64,000 nt of DNA from Caulobacter vibrioides (GCA_001449105.1 LNIY01000071.1:1-64000), one strand, 5' to 3'; numbered from the stretch's first letter, positions 17,108 to 26,841 are shown. Numbers and translations: made by a program. Notes: generated from the sequence alone by a model not told the origin.

Positions 17108-17174
17108 GCGGGCGCCGCAAAGCAGGGAACGGATTTGCCCGCGCTGGAAACCACGTTAAGGATTCGACCCGACC

Positions 17175-17969
17175 ATGACGTCGGACCCAGTTCTCTCGAT
17201 CCGCGCCGTATCCAAGACCTTCGGGTCGCGGAAGGCCCTGAACGCCGTATCGCTCGACGTGGCGCGGGGCGAGATGATCGCGCTCATCGGTCCTTCGGGC
17301 TCGGGCAAGTCGACCCTGCTGCGCTCGATCGACGGCCTGCAGACCATCGACGACGGCAATGGCGCGATCAGCGCCTTCGGCGGTCCGGTCCAGGCCCGGG
17401 GCAAGGTGTCCGACCAGGTGCGCAAGGCGCGCATCCGCATCGGCTTCATCGCCCAGCAGTTCAATCTCGTCGGCCGCCTGTCGCTGTTCAGCAACGTCGC
17501 GCTCGGCTCGCTCGGCCGCATTCCCCTGCTGCGCGGCCTCTTCGGCGCCTGGCCCAAGGAGACGCGCGAGGCGGCCATGGCCGCCCTGCACCGCGTGGGC
17601 ATCTCCGACTACGCCGGCCAGCGGGCCAACACGCTTTCGGGCGGCCAGCAGCAGCGCGGCGCCATCGCGCGGGCCCTGGTGCAGAAGGCCAAGATCATCC
17701 TCGCCGACGAACCGGTCGCCTCGCTCGATCCGGTCTCGGCCCGCAAGGTCATGGAGATCCTGCGCGATCTCAACGCCAGCGACGGCCTGACCGTCATCGT
17801 CACCCTGCACCAGGTGGACTACGCCCTGCGCTATTGCGACCGGGTCGTGGCCCTGAAGGCCGGGAACAAGGTCTATGACGGTCCGGCCGACGCGCTGGAC
17901 CGCGACAAGCTCATCGAAATCTACGGCCCGGAATTCGAGGACGTGTTCTGGGAAGGAGCCCCGCAATGA
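17175..17969 (+). CDS. phnC: Phosphonate/phosphite ABC transporter, ATP-binding protein
   Basis: A 264-residue ABC ATPase. The Walker A is GPSGSGKST near 39, the signature LSGGQQQRGAIARAL near 155, the Walker B IILADEP near 175, and the switch His in VTLHQVDYALRYCDRV. The family powers uptake of phosphonates, phosphite or organophosphates. The stop overlaps phnD as ATGA. A PHO-box-like site upstream suggests induction by phosphate limitation. Confidence 0.93.
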   Translation: MTSDPVLSIRAVSKTFGSRKALNAVSLDVARGEMIALIGPSGSGKSTLLRSIDGLQTIDDGNGAISAFGGPVQARGKVSDQVRKARIRIGFIAQQFNLVGRLSLFSNVALGSLGRIPLLRGLFGAWPKETREAAMAALHRVGISDYAGQRANTLSGGQQQRGAIARALVQKAKIILADEPVASLDPVSARKVMEILRDLNASDGLTVIVTLHQVDYALRYCDRVVALKAGNKVYDGPADALDRDKLIEIYGPEFEDVFWEGAPQ

Positions 17970-18973
17970 TCCGCCGCAGCCTGATCGCCGGCCTGGCGCT
18001 GTCCGCCCTGGCGCTCGTCGCCTGCTCGGGCCCGTCCGAGGCTCCGGCGTCGAAGGACACCGTCACCTTCTCGATCCTGTCGACCGAGTCCGCCCAGAAC
18101 ATGGAGAGCTACTGGAAGCCCATCCTGGTCGACATGGAAAAGCAGACCGGCCTCAAGGTGAAGCCGTTCTTCTCGTCCAACTACTCGTCGCTGATCGTGG
18201 CCATGGGCGCCAAGCAGACGGACCTCGGCTGGTTCTCCAACCAGTCGGGCCTGGAGGCCGTGCGCCGCTCGAACGGCGAGGTCTTCGCCCGCACCTTCGA
18301 CCCCTCGGGCGTCGACGGCTACAAGTCGGTGGTCATCGTCCCCAAGGACAGCAAGCTGACGGTCGAGCAGCTCCTGAAGTGCGACAAGTCGCTGAACTTC
18401 GGCATCGGCGACAAGAAGTCGACCTCCGGCACCCTGGCCCCGATGACCTACCTGTTCATCCCGGCCGGCAAGAAGCCCGAGACCTGCTTCAAGACCGTGC
18501 TGACCGGCAACCACCAGGCCAACCTGTTCGCCGTGGCCAACGGCAAGCTGGACGCGGCCACCAACAACTCCACCAGCCTGCGCCTCAACGCCGAGCGCAA
18601 GGACGGCCAGGCCGCCAAGGTCAAGGTGATCTGGGAGTCGCCGACCCTGCCGGAAGACCCGATCATCTGGCGCAAGGACCTCGACCCGGTCGTGAAGGAA
18701 AAGCTGCGCCAGTTCTTCCTGACCTATGCGCAGGGCGACAGCCCCGAGGCCGCCAGGCAGCGCGCCAATCTGGAGCGCCTGTCGATCGGCGGCTTCAAGC
18801 CGGCCGATGACAGCCACCTGCTGACCGTGCGCGAGATGGAGGCGCTGGAGACCTTCGGCCTGGCCAAGGAGGGCGGCGACGCGGCCAAGATCGCCGACGC
18901 CCAGAAGAAGCTCGACGGCATCCGCGCCGAACGCCTGGCCGCCGAGGCCAAGGCCGGCCTGCCGGCCAACTGA
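17966..18973 (+). CDS. phnD: Phosphonate ABC transporter, substrate-binding lipoprotein
   Basis: A 335-residue periplasmic binding protein. The signal ends in the lipobox ALVAC (Cys at 20). PhnD-type features are FFSSNYSSLIVAMGAKQTDLGW split across the first lobe, YKSVVIVPKDS and GDKKSTSGTLAP near 154-165, which lines the phosph(on)ate pocket. It delivers ligand to PhnE/PhnC. The start overlaps phnC by four bases and phnE follows 7 bp later. Ligand preference (phosphonate, phosphite or phosphate ester) cannot be read directly. Confidence 0.92.
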   Translation: MIRRSLIAGLALSALALVACSGPSEAPASKDTVTFSILSTESAQNMESYWKPILVDMEKQTGLKVKPFFSSNYSSLIVAMGAKQTDLGWFSNQSGLEAVRRSNGEVFARTFDPSGVDGYKSVVIVPKDSKLTVEQLLKCDKSLNFGIGDKKSTSGTLAPMTYLFIPAGKKPETCFKTVLTGNHQANLFAVANGKLDAATNNSTSLRLNAERKDGQAAKVKVIWESPTLPEDPIIWRKDLDPVVKEKLRQFFLTYAQGDSPEAARQRANLERLSIGGFKPADDSHLLTVREMEALETFGLAKEGGDAAKIADAQKKLDGIRAERLAAEAKAGLPAN

Positions 18974-18980
18974 CCCAGCG

Positions 18981-19799
18981 ATGAGCGACGCCCAGATCCC
19001 GGCCCCGCCGAAGCGCTCCGCCTCGGCCATCGGCTTCGACCTGCTGCTGTGGGGCGGCGTCGCCGTCCTGCTGGTGGTCAGCTTCGGGCCGGCCGAGATC
19101 GACAAGTTCCCCGAGCTGTTCGGCGGTTCGGAGCGGATGCGCGACTTCGCGCGCGGCTTCTTCTCGGCCTTCACCGATCTCGACGCCTTCCTGGCGATGG
19201 ACTGGCCGCTGTTCATCGCCAAGATGTGGGAGACGATCCAGATGGCGCTGTGGGGCACGGCGCTGGCCGTGCTCGTCGCCGTGCCGCTGGGTATTCTCGG
19301 CGCCCGCAACATCACGCCGTGGTGGATCCAGCAGCCGGTGCGCCGCCTGCTCGACCTGATCCGCTCGATCCCCGACCTGGTCGTGGCGCTGATCTTCATC
19401 ACCGCCGTGGGCCTGGGGCCCTTCGCCGGGGTGATGGCCATCATGTTCAACACCGGCGGCGTGCTGGCCAAGCTGTTCGCCGAGGCCGTGGAGTCGATCG
19501 ACAGGGGGCCGGTCGAGGGCGTGCGCGCCACGGGCGCCGTCAAGCTGCAGGAGATCGTCTGGGGCGTGATCCCGCAGGTCGCGCCCCTGTGGACCAGCTA
19601 CGCCCTCTACCGCTTCGAGAGCAGCGCCCGAGCGGCCACCGTGCTCGGCCTGATCGGCGCCGGCGGCATCGGCCAGATCCTGATCGACTCCATCAACGCC
19701 TTCCAGTTCGACCAGACCGGCTGCATCGTCCTGATCATAGTCGTGGCGGTGTCGTTGATCGATCTTCTGTCGCAGATCATCCGCACGCGACTGTTGTAG
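18981..19799 (+). CDS. phnE: Phosphonate ABC transporter, permease
   Basis: A 272-residue inner-membrane permease with about six hydrophobic segments, the first at 18-37. The family loop RSIPDLVVALIFI and the EAA-type coupling region (EGVRATGAVKLQEIVWGVIPQ read as EGVRATGAVKLQ then helix) are present. Last gene of phnCDE. No C-P lyase or phosphonatase gene is in the window, so how the ligand is used is open. Confidence 0.92.
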   Translation: MSDAQIPAPPKRSASAIGFDLLLWGGVAVLLVVSFGPAEIDKFPELFGGSERMRDFARGFFSAFTDLDAFLAMDWPLFIAKMWETIQMALWGTALAVLVAVPLGILGARNITPWWIQQPVRRLLDLIRSIPDLVVALIFITAVGLGPFAGVMAIMFNTGGVLAKLFAEAVESIDRGPVEGVRATGAVKLQEIVWGVIPQVAPLWTSYALYRFESSARAATVLGLIGAGGIGQILIDSINAFQFDQTGCIVLIIVVAVSLIDLLSQIIRTRLL

Positions 19800-20248
19800 T
19801 CGCGGCCCGCCCTTGGCCCCTTCTGGCCCGGGGGCGGCCCCGATCGCCGCGGGGCGCGCGTTTCGAAACCGGCGTGTGGACGATCAGGCCGGTCCGCGCG
19901 GCCGCGACATCTCTAATATTTCCGCAAAATCCGTAGTTCGCCTCCACCAGAATATAAGGCATGGGCGAGTGCGGAGAGATGCTCGTCCTTTGGTGTCGAG
20001 GCCGGTCGCCTCTAAATTAAAAATCTCGAATTTCCGGCAAAGCGAACGCTGTTCGCTGGGAAAGTAGTTTCAAATTGCATTGAGCATCGACTCTGCAACG
20101 TAGGATTTTGCAGCGTATACACAAAAGCGTCGTATTGCTTCTGGTGTGTGGCGCAAATTTATCACGTCGTGAAACATACATATTGCTGTCGCCGAAGCGT
20201 CATCGCTGGCGTTTTATCCCCCGCCCCACCAAAAAGGGGTACACATTC
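19800..20248. promoter_or_regulatory. Long AT-richer region upstream of the TBDR, with a PHO-box-like site
   Basis: No gene is seen in these 449 bp. AGCGAAC-GCT-GTTCGCT at 20041-20057 is a perfect palindrome and possible operator. CTGTCGC-CGAA-GCGTCAT at 20186-20203 has 7-4-7 PHO-box spacing, with GTC(A/G) in both half-sites. The composition is more AT-rich than surrounding coding DNA, as in a long promoter or leader region. Confidence 0.4.
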
Positions 20249-22660
20249 ATGCGTAAGTATTTCGAAGGTGCGGCCGTCGCCGCCCTCCTGCTCGCCACGG
20301 CGCAAGTTGCGTACGCCGCCGATGTCGCGCCCGCCGACGACTCCACCGCGCTGGACAACGTCGTCGTCACCGCCACCAAGCGTGAAACCAATCTGCAAAC
20401 GACGCCGATCGCGATCTCGGTGCTGAGCGCCACGGCCATGGCCGACCGCCACGCCGAAAGCCTGATCAGCCTGCAGGACGGCGCCATCCCGTCGCTGCGC
20501 GTCGCCACCTTCGAAGCCCGCCAGTCGGCCCTGACCATCGGCATCCGCGGCATCGTGCCGTTCGACGCCAACCAGACCGCCCGCGACCAGGGCGTCGGCG
20601 TCTACATCGACGGCGTGTACCTGGGCCGCCAGCAGGGCCTGAACGCCGCCCTGCTCGACCTGGAGCGCATCGAGGTCCTGCGCGGCCCGCAAGGCACCCT
20701 GTTCGGCCGCAACACCGAGGGCGGCGCCCTGAGCATCGTCACCAAGGCCCCGACGGGCGAGTTCGGCGGCCGCATCACCGCCGGCGTCGGCAACTACGGC
20801 GCCTACACCGGTGAACTGCACCAGGACTTCCAGGAATTCGCCAACGTGTCGATCAAGGTCGACGCCCTGCTGCAACACCAGGATCCGACCACCAAGAACC
20901 CGCTGGAAGGCCAGGCCGGCTGGAACCAGTACGACCGCAAGGGCGGCCGCATCAGCGCGCTGTACAAGCCGAACGACAAGTTCAGCGCCCTGGTCGCCTT
21001 CGACTACGCCAAGGACGAGAACACCCCGTTCTTCAGCCAGCTGGTCAGCTACAACCCCTACGGCAAGCGCGTGCGCACCCAGGCCGAACTGCTGGCCGCC
21101 GCCAGCGCCCCGGCCGGCACGATCAACCCGCTCTCGCCGCTGATCAAGGTCCACACCGACCGCCAGTCGGTTTCCGACATCGGCACGGTCCAGCAGCCCA
21201 GCGTCGACGAGACCGGCGGCCTGATGGCCAACCTGAAGTACCGCTTCGCGCCGAACCTCGAGCTGCGCTCGATCACCGCCGCCCGCGCCGTCGCCACCAA
21301 CCAGTGGGACAACTCGGGCATCGCGTCGCGCAACGTCTTCGCGCCGAACGCCAACTTCGGCCGCTACAGCCTGTCGGACCTGTATCAGCGCCAGTTCAGC
21401 CAGGAGTTCCAGCTGGTCGGCGACTTCGGTGACAACTTCACCTATGTCGGCGGTCTCTACTACTTCAAGGAACACGTGAAGGAATCGGCCGCCACGCCGT
21501 TCACCAACCAGTGGAACGCCGACGGCACCGCCTACACGATCCGCTCGGCCTACGGCACCTCGAAGGCCGCCGCGGGCACCGCCGGCTGGCAGCGCGGCAC
21601 GCGCTTCATCACGCGCGCCTCGGAAGCCGACGCCGAGAGCTACGCCGTCTACGGCCAGGGCACCTACACCCCGCCGTCGATGGACGCCCTGCACCTGACG
21701 CTGGGCGGCCGCTACACCAAGGACACCCGTGAGGGCACGCTCTACGTCGTCAACGGCAAGGCCACGAACTTCAAGTTCGACTACGACAAGGGCCGCTTCG
21801 ACCCGATGATCAACGTGGCCTATGACGCCGCCGAGAACATCAACCTCTACGCCAAGTTCTCGACCGGCTACCGCGCCGGCGGCGCCAACGCCCGCTCGCA
21901 GAACTTCCAGGCCTTCGACCCGGAAAAGGTCAAGTCCTACGAAGTCGGCGCCAAGATGGACCTGCTGGAGAACCGCCTGCGCGTGAACCTGGCCGCCTAC
22001 GCCATGGACCGCACCGGCACCCAGATCGACTTCGACAGCGTCGACACCACCCCGGGGAGCCCCACCCAGGGCGCTCACACCGAGGAAACCCGCAATGCGC
22101 CGGGCACCTCGAAGATCCGCGGCTTCGAGGCCGACATCACCGCCAAGGTCACCGACGACATCGTGGTCGGCTTCTCCTACGCCTACACCGACGTGAAGGT
22201 GCCGGACGCGCCGTTCCCGTTCACCGGCAACTCGGTGGTTCCGCAGGGCACGCCGTTCCCGGTCAACGTGGTCTACACGCCGCCGAACGCCGCCTCGGCC
22301 TATATCGACTACAAGAAGCCGGTCGGCTCCATGACCTTCCGTGCTCACCTGGACGCCAACTACGCCGACGCCCAGTACTCGTTCCAGACCGAGTTCGCCG
22401 ACACCTCGGCGACCGGTTCGCGCACCGAGTACGTGGCGGCCAAGACCGACAGCAGCTTCATCGTCAACGGCAACCTGACCCTGGCCGACATCAGCATGGC
22501 CGACGGCGCCGCCTCGGCGAGCCTGTCGCTGTGGTCGCGTAACCTGCTGAACGAAGAGCACATCTACCGCATCTCGGCCGCCAACCGCGGCACGATCGGC
22601 GACTACGCCAACTTCAACCCGCCCCGGACCTACGGTCTGGAACTGCGCGTGAAGTACTAG
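20249..22660 (+). CDS. TonB-dependent receptor in a phosphorus-acquisition cluster
   Basis: An 803-residue outer-membrane receptor. The signal peptide covers residues 1-23 (AQVAYA), then the TonB-box-like LDNVVVTATKRETNLQTTPI split as LDNVVVTATKRE. The plug includes VEVLRGPQGTLFGRNTEGGA (written here in its + strand form IEVLRGPQGTLFGRN). The barrel ends in RTYGLELRVKY, the C-terminal TonB-receptor pattern. The ATG at 20249 follows AAGGGG; in-frame codons upstream lie in the leader. The location between phnCDE and an OprO/P porin plus PstS, and an upstream PHO-box-like site, suggest a phosphorus compound as ligand; that is inference. Confidence 0.9.
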   Translation: MRKYFEGAAVAALLLATAQVAYAADVAPADDSTALDNVVVTATKRETNLQTTPIAISVLSATAMADRHAESLISLQDGAIPSLRVATFEARQSALTIGIRGIVPFDANQTARDQGVGVYIDGVYLGRQQGLNAALLDLERIEVLRGPQGTLFGRNTEGGALSIVTKAPTGEFGGRITAGVGNYGAYTGELHQDFQEFANVSIKVDALLQHQDPTTKNPLEGQAGWNQYDRKGGRISALYKPNDKFSALVAFDYAKDENTPFFSQLVSYNPYGKRVRTQAELLAAASAPAGTINPLSPLIKVHTDRQSVSDIGTVQQPSVDETGGLMANLKYRFAPNLELRSITAARAVATNQWDNSGIASRNVFAPNANFGRYSLSDLYQRQFSQEFQLVGDFGDNFTYVGGLYYFKEHVKESAATPFTNQWNADGTAYTIRSAYGTSKAAAGTAGWQRGTRFITRASEADAESYAVYGQGTYTPPSMDALHLTLGGRYTKDTREGTLYVVNGKATNFKFDYDKGRFDPMINVAYDAAENINLYAKFSTGYRAGGANARSQNFQAFDPEKVKSYEVGAKMDLLENRLRVNLAAYAMDRTGTQIDFDSVDTTPGSPTQGAHTEETRNAPGTSKIRGFEADITAKVTDDIVVGFSYAYTDVKVPDAPFPFTGNSVVPQGTPFPVNVVYTPPNAASAYIDYKKPVGSMTFRAHLDANYADAQYSFQTEFADTSATGSRTEYVAAKTDSSFIVNGNLTLADISMADGAASASLSLWSRNLLNEEHIYRISAANRGTIGDYANFNPPRTYGLELRVKY

Positions 22661-22670
22661 GATCGGTTTC

Positions 22671-22750
22671 CTCCGGTCCGGGCTGTCCCGGACCGGAGAC
22701 GATCCAGGCAAGACGAAGGGCGGCCCGGCGACGGGCCGCCCTTTCTCGTT
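22671..22750 (+). terminator. Tandem hairpins ending the TBDR transcript
   Basis: CTCCGGTCCGGG/CCCGGACCGGAG (22671-22698) is a perfect 12-bp stem. AGGGCGGCCC/GGGCCGCCCT (22717-22742) follows, with TTCTCGTTT after it. The second has intrinsic-terminator form. Confidence 0.75.
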
Positions 22751-22867
22751 TGGGCGCTTCGCCCAGGTCGGCCCTTGCGCGGCAATCCGTCAGTGAGCGG
22801 ATCTCTTCAACGGCCCGCGACGGCCTCCCGTGATCGAAATATCGCAGTTCATCGAACGAAAGAACGA

Positions 22868-22885
22868 TTGTCATCGGCTTGTCGC
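22868..22885 (+). promoter_or_regulatory. PHO-box-like site upstream of the porin
   Basis: TTGTCAT-CGGC-TTGTCGC is a clear direct repeat with 11-bp periodicity, matching the PhoB box. It lies 109 bp before the porin start, in a 333-bp intergenic region that otherwise holds only the TBDR terminators. It is the best of the three candidate sites in the window. Confidence 0.6.
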
Positions 22886-22993
22886 GAAACGGTGCCTGAA
22901 CCGTCACGCCCGCTCTTTAAAGCCCGAAATCGCCTCACCCGGCCCCTCATGGACCGGGAAAAACGGAGAGGCGCTGCAAGAGGGGGGTCTCGT

Positions 22994-24250
22994 ATGAGTA
23001 TCAGTGCCTCGTTGTGTGCGCGTTCGGCCCTCGGTGCGTTTCTCGCCCTGGGTCTCGGTGTGGCGGCCCAGGCCCAGGACATGGGCGTGAAATGGAGCGG
23101 CGCGCCCCAGTTTTCCAATGACGACGTGGCCTTCAAGGTCCGTGGTCGGATCTTGTTGGACGCCGTGTTCCAGGACGTCGAGCGCGACGGTCCGGGCGGC
23201 GACTTCGACACCCGCAACGTTCGCGGCCGCCAGGTCTTCCTCGGCATCGAGGGCAAGCTGAACAACTACTTCGCCTACAAGGCCGAGGGCGGCGCCGTGA
23301 ACGGCGGCGCCTGGACCTGGGACGACGTGGTCATCGAGTACAAGCCCAACGAACCGGTCTCGCTGCTGTTCGGCAACATCAAGGCCGCCGGCCTCGAGAA
23401 CCTGACCTCGACCCGCTTCATCACCTTCATGGACCGCGGTCCCTACGGCGACTTCGGCGTCGACTCCTACCTCGTGGGCGTCGTGGCCAAGTACCAGGGC
23501 CTGAACTACAGCCTGACCGGGGCGGTCCAGGGCGCGCCGATCAACACCGTCGACCTAGCCAACGCCAACGCCGACTCCAAGGAGCGGATCACGATCACGA
23601 CCCGCGGCCATTGGGCGCCGATCAACACCGACACCGACAAGCTGCACGTGGCGCTGTCCTACCGCTACCGCAACCGGGGCGACGAGGGCGCCTTCGTCTA
23701 CAGCGGCCGCACCAACACCGCCTACAGCAACGCCACCTTCTACACCTCGGGCGGCATCGGCAATCGCGACAAGACCCTGGCCTTCGAGGGCGCCTATGTG
23801 CACGGGCCGTTCTCGGTGCAGGGCGAGTACGCCTCGATCGACGTAACCCGCCTGGGCGGCGCGGCCGTCGGCGGCGATCCGAAGATCAAGGTCGGCTACG
23901 CCTACGTGACCTTCTGGCCCACGGGCGAGATGCGCAACTACGACCCGGTCGCCGGCGAGTTCAAGCGGCCCAAGATCCTCAACCCGGTCACCGCCGGCGG
24001 CTGGGGCGGGGTCGAGCTGGCCCTGCGCTACGACATCGCCGACACCACCGAGGCCTACGAGACCCTGAAGACCAAGCCGGCCACCTCGCAGGCCGGCGAG
24101 TACAAGGGCGTGACGCTGGGCCTGAACTACTACCCGACCTCGTACGTGCGCTTCCAGGCCAACTACACCGACGGCGACGTCGACAACTTCGGCGCCAACC
24201 AGGACTACAGCATCAAGCAGTTCCAGCTGCGCGCTCAGCTGGACTTCTAG
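22994..24250 (+). CDS. OprO/OprP-family phosphate-selective porin
   Basis: A 418-residue outer-membrane porin. The signal peptide covers residues 1-22 (AAQAQ). The family start is visible: FKVRGRILLDAVFQD, then VRGRQVFLGIEGKL and YKAEGG. VSLLFGNIKAAGLENLTSTR is the usual OprO/P pattern 'GNxKxPxGLExLTSS' in modified form. The barrel ends in FQLRAQLDF. It should admit phosphate or polyphosphate anions. pstS follows 70 bp later, probably in the same transcript. The start follows GGGGGG and a PHO-box-like site lies upstream. Confidence 0.88.
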   Translation: MSISASLCARSALGAFLALGLGVAAQAQDMGVKWSGAPQFSNDDVAFKVRGRILLDAVFQDVERDGPGGDFDTRNVRGRQVFLGIEGKLNNYFAYKAEGGAVNGGAWTWDDVVIEYKPNEPVSLLFGNIKAAGLENLTSTRFITFMDRGPYGDFGVDSYLVGVVAKYQGLNYSLTGAVQGAPINTVDLANANADSKERITITTRGHWAPINTDTDKLHVALSYRYRNRGDEGAFVYSGRTNTAYSNATFYTSGGIGNRDKTLAFEGAYVHGPFSVQGEYASIDVTRLGGAAVGGDPKIKVGYAYVTFWPTGEMRNYDPVAGEFKRPKILNPVTAGGWGGVELALRYDIADTTEAYETLKTKPATSQAGEYKGVTLGLNYYPTSYVRFQANYTDGDVDNFGANQDYSIKQFQLRAQLDF

Positions 24251-24320
24251 GACCGCGTCTCGCCGGGCGAGCCAGACGCGCGCGCCCGCGCTCCTTCCTT
24301 TCCCTGTCAGGAAATCCAAG

Positions 24321-25364
24321 ATGAAGAAGCTCCTGTCCTGCGCGGCCGCCGCGTTCGCCCTGTCGGGCCTGGCCGCCGTTCCCGCCCACGCCGCCCGCGA
24401 CTATGTCTGGGCCGCGGGCTCCTCGACCGTGTTCCCGTTCGCCACCCGCACCGCCGAGAACTACGCCAAGAAGTCCGGCAAGAAGGCCCCGAAGATCGAG
24501 AGCCTGGGCACCGGCGGCGGCATCAAGCTGTTCTGCGGCGGCATGGGCGAGGGCTTCCCGGACATCGCCAACGCCTCGCGCCCGATGAAGAAGGCCGAGT
24601 TCGACCAGTGCGCCGCCAAGGGCGTCAAGGACATCATCCAGATCAAGATCGGCTTCGACGGCATCGTGGTCGCCACCGACAAGGACGGCGCCGACTACAA
24701 CTTCAAGACCGAGCAGCTGTTCCTGGGCCTGTCGGCCAGCGTCTACAAGGGCGGCCAGTGGGTGAAGAACACCACCAACAGCTGGGACGACGTCGGCGGC
24801 GGCCTGCCGGGCAACAAGATCCTGGTCTACGGTCCGCCCCCGACCTCGGGCACCCGCGACGCCTTCGTCGAACTGGCCATCGAGGCCGGGGCCCGCAAGT
24901 TCCCGTCGATCGACGCCATCCGTTCCGACAACGAGAAGCTGTTCAAGGCCAAGGTCGACCCGCTGCGCAACGACGGCTGGATCGACGCCGGCGAGAACGA
25001 CAACGCCATCGTCGGCACCCTGACCAAGACCCCCGGCTCGCTGGGCGTCTTCGGCTGGTCGTACCTCGAAGAGAACATGGACAGGATCAAGGGCTCGTCG
25101 ATCAACGGCGTGCGGCCCTCGGCCCAGACCATCGCCGACGGCTCCTACCCGCTGTCGCGCTCGCTGTTCATCTACGTCAAGAAGGCCAATATCGGCGTGA
25201 CGCCGGGCCTGGAGGACTTCCTGAAGGAGTTCACCTCCGACGCCGCCACCGGTCGCGGCGGCTATCTGCAGGGCCGGGGCCTGATCCCGCTGCCGCCCGG
25301 CCAGCACCAGGCCCAGAAGGACGCGGTGGCCAAGAAGACCACCATGGCCCGGCCGGCTTCGTAA
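24321..25364 (+). CDS. pstS: Phosphate-binding periplasmic protein, PstS family
   Basis: A 347-residue periplasmic protein. The signal peptide covers residues 1-25 (VPAHA). Ligand-site features are AAGSSTVFPFA near 31-41, GTGGGIKLFCGG near 63-74, and PPPTSGTRDAF near 173. These match the phosphate-contact loops of PstS proteins. It binds phosphate for a Pst ABC transporter whose other subunits are not adjacent. It follows the OprO/P porin, and a terminator-like hairpin lies 46 bp after the stop. Confidence 0.92.
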   Translation: MKKLLSCAAAAFALSGLAAVPAHAARDYVWAAGSSTVFPFATRTAENYAKKSGKKAPKIESLGTGGGIKLFCGGMGEGFPDIANASRPMKKAEFDQCAAKGVKDIIQIKIGFDGIVVATDKDGADYNFKTEQLFLGLSASVYKGGQWVKNTTNSWDDVGGGLPGNKILVYGPPPTSGTRDAFVELAIEAGARKFPSIDAIRSDNEKLFKAKVDPLRNDGWIDAGENDNAIVGTLTKTPGSLGVFGWSYLEENMDRIKGSSINGVRPSAQTIADGSYPLSRSLFIYVKKANIGVTPGLEDFLKEFTSDAATGRGGYLQGRGLIPLPPGQHQAQKDAVAKKTTMARPAS

Positions 25365-25410
25365 AAAAGAGCCCTTTTCGCGGCGGTTTTCGTCGCGCGA
25401 CCGAAGATTG

Positions 25411-25445
25411 CGTCGCGGTCCTATGGGCCGCGGCGTTTTCTTTTG
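25411..25445 (+). terminator. Intrinsic terminator after pstS
   Basis: CGTCGCGG/CCGCGGCG forms an 8-bp stem with one G-T wobble and a 9-base loop, followed by TTTTCTTTTG. Confidence 0.7.
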
Positions 25446-25533
25446 TATAGTGTCCCCCGGTCCGCCCGCACCGCGTCATGAAAGTCTGGGCCGTGGCCGC
25501 CGTCCGGCGCCGCGTCACTTGCCCCTAGGGACA

Positions 25534-26841
25534 ATGATACTCCTCGCGCTCGCCGTCGTTCTGTTCCTCGTTCTGCTGAACGGGGTCTTCGCCATGTCCG
25601 AACTCGCGATCGTTTCCGCGCGGCGGGCCAGGCTTCAGTCCCTGGCCGATCGCGGCGACCGCGGCGCGAAGATCGCCCTTTCCCTCGCCGAGCACCCGAC
25701 CCGCTTCCTGTCGGCCGTCCAGGTCGGCATCACCCTGATCGGCATCCTGGCCGGCGCCTACGGCCAGGCCACCATCGCCGGCGCGCTCGACGCCTGGCTC
25801 GAAGGCTTCCCGGTCATCGGTCCCCATTCGGAGATCATCGCCACCACCATCGTCGTCATCGGCCTGACCTATGTGTCGGTGATCCTGGGCGAGCTGGTGC
25901 CCAAGCGCCTGGCCCTGATCTTCCCCGACACCGTGGCCCGCGCCATGGCGCCGTTCCTGGCCTTCGTGGCCACGGTGCTGCGCCCGTTCGTCACGCTGCT
26001 GACCGCCTCGACGGCGGGCATCCTCAAGCTGATGGGCGTGCGCGACGAGCGCAACAGCGGCATCACCTCGGAGGAGGTCGAGACCGTGCTGGCCGAGGGC
26101 GCCGACGCTGGTTTGATCGAGCCGGAAGAGCGCTCGATGATCCAGGAAGTGCTGCGCCTGGGCGACCGCCCTGTGCGCGTGGCCATGACCCCGCGCCGCG
26201 ACCTCTACTGGATCTCGCTGTCCGACGAGCCGCAGGCCGTGCTGGCCGAGGTCCGCGAGTGCCCCTATTCGCGCATCGTCGTGGCCCTGGAAGGCGATCT
26301 CGACGGCGAGATCGGCGTGATCCTCAAGAAGGACCTGCTGGACGCCTGCCTGGGCGGCGAGCAGCTGGACCTGCGCGCCCACATCCAGCAGCCGATCGCC
26401 ATCCCCGAGACCATGTCGCTGCTGCGCGCCATGGCCGTCTTCAAGCAGACCTCGCTGCACGTGGCCCTGGTGGTCGACGAGTTCGGCTCGGTGCAGGGCG
26501 TGATCACCCCGATCGACCTGCTGGAAATGATCGCCGGCGACTTTCCGGAAGATCATGACGAGGGCGAGCGCCGCATCCTGCGCCGCGAAGACGGCAGCTG
26601 GCTGGTCGACGCCCGCCTCGACATCCAGGAGCTCAACGACGCCCTGGGCGAGAACTTCGAGGCCGAGGGCGGCTACCACACCGTGGCCGGCCTGATCCTC
26701 GACCGCCTGGGCCGCATCCCGGCCGAGGGCGAGATCCTGCACCTGGGCGCCTTCGACGTCGAGATCGTCGACATGGACGGCTCGCGCATCGACAAGGTCA
26801 TCCTCAAGGCCGGCAAGCGCCGCGAGGACGACCAGGGCTGA
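25534..26841 (+). CDS. CNNM/CorC-type transporter-associated membrane protein (hemolysin family)
   Basis: A 435-residue inner-membrane protein. Residues 1-185 form a DUF21/CNNM domain with about four hydrophobic segments (ILLALAVVLFLVLLNGVFA first) and VILGELVPKRLAL, characteristic of the family. Two CBS repeats follow at about 210-330 (VAMTPRRDLYWI; LHVALVVDEFGSVQGVIT). The C-terminal CorC/HlyC domain is at about 350-430 (GGYHTVAGLILDRLGRIP). Homologues are linked to Mg2+/Co2+ export or resistance; direct transport is not settled. The ATG at 25534 follows TAGGGA. Confidence 0.9.
   Translation: MILLALAVVLFLVLLNGVFAMSELAIVSARRARLQSLADRGDRGAKIALSLAEHPTRFLSAVQVGITLIGILAGAYGQATIAGALDAWLEGFPVIGPHSEIIATTIVVIGLTYVSVILGELVPKRLALIFPDTVARAMAPFLAFVATVLRPFVTLLTASTAGILKLMGVRDERNSGITSEEVETVLAEGADAGLIEPEERSMIQEVLRLGDRPVRVAMTPRRDLYWISLSDEPQAVLAEVRECPYSRIVVALEGDLDGEIGVILKKDLLDACLGGEQLDLRAHIQQPIAIPETMSLLRAMAVFKQTSLHVALVVDEFGSVQGVITPIDLLEMIAGDFPEDHDEGERRILRREDGSWLVDARLDIQELNDALGENFEAEGGYHTVAGLILDRLGRIPAEGEILHLGAFDVEIVDMDGSRIDKVILKAGKRREDDQG

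Noticed and set aside
22851-22875. Possible SOS (LexA) box, from GTTC/GAAC repeats
   Set aside because: The spacing does not match the alphaproteobacterial GTTC-N7-GTTC box, and the adjacent PHO-box-like repeat explains the region better.
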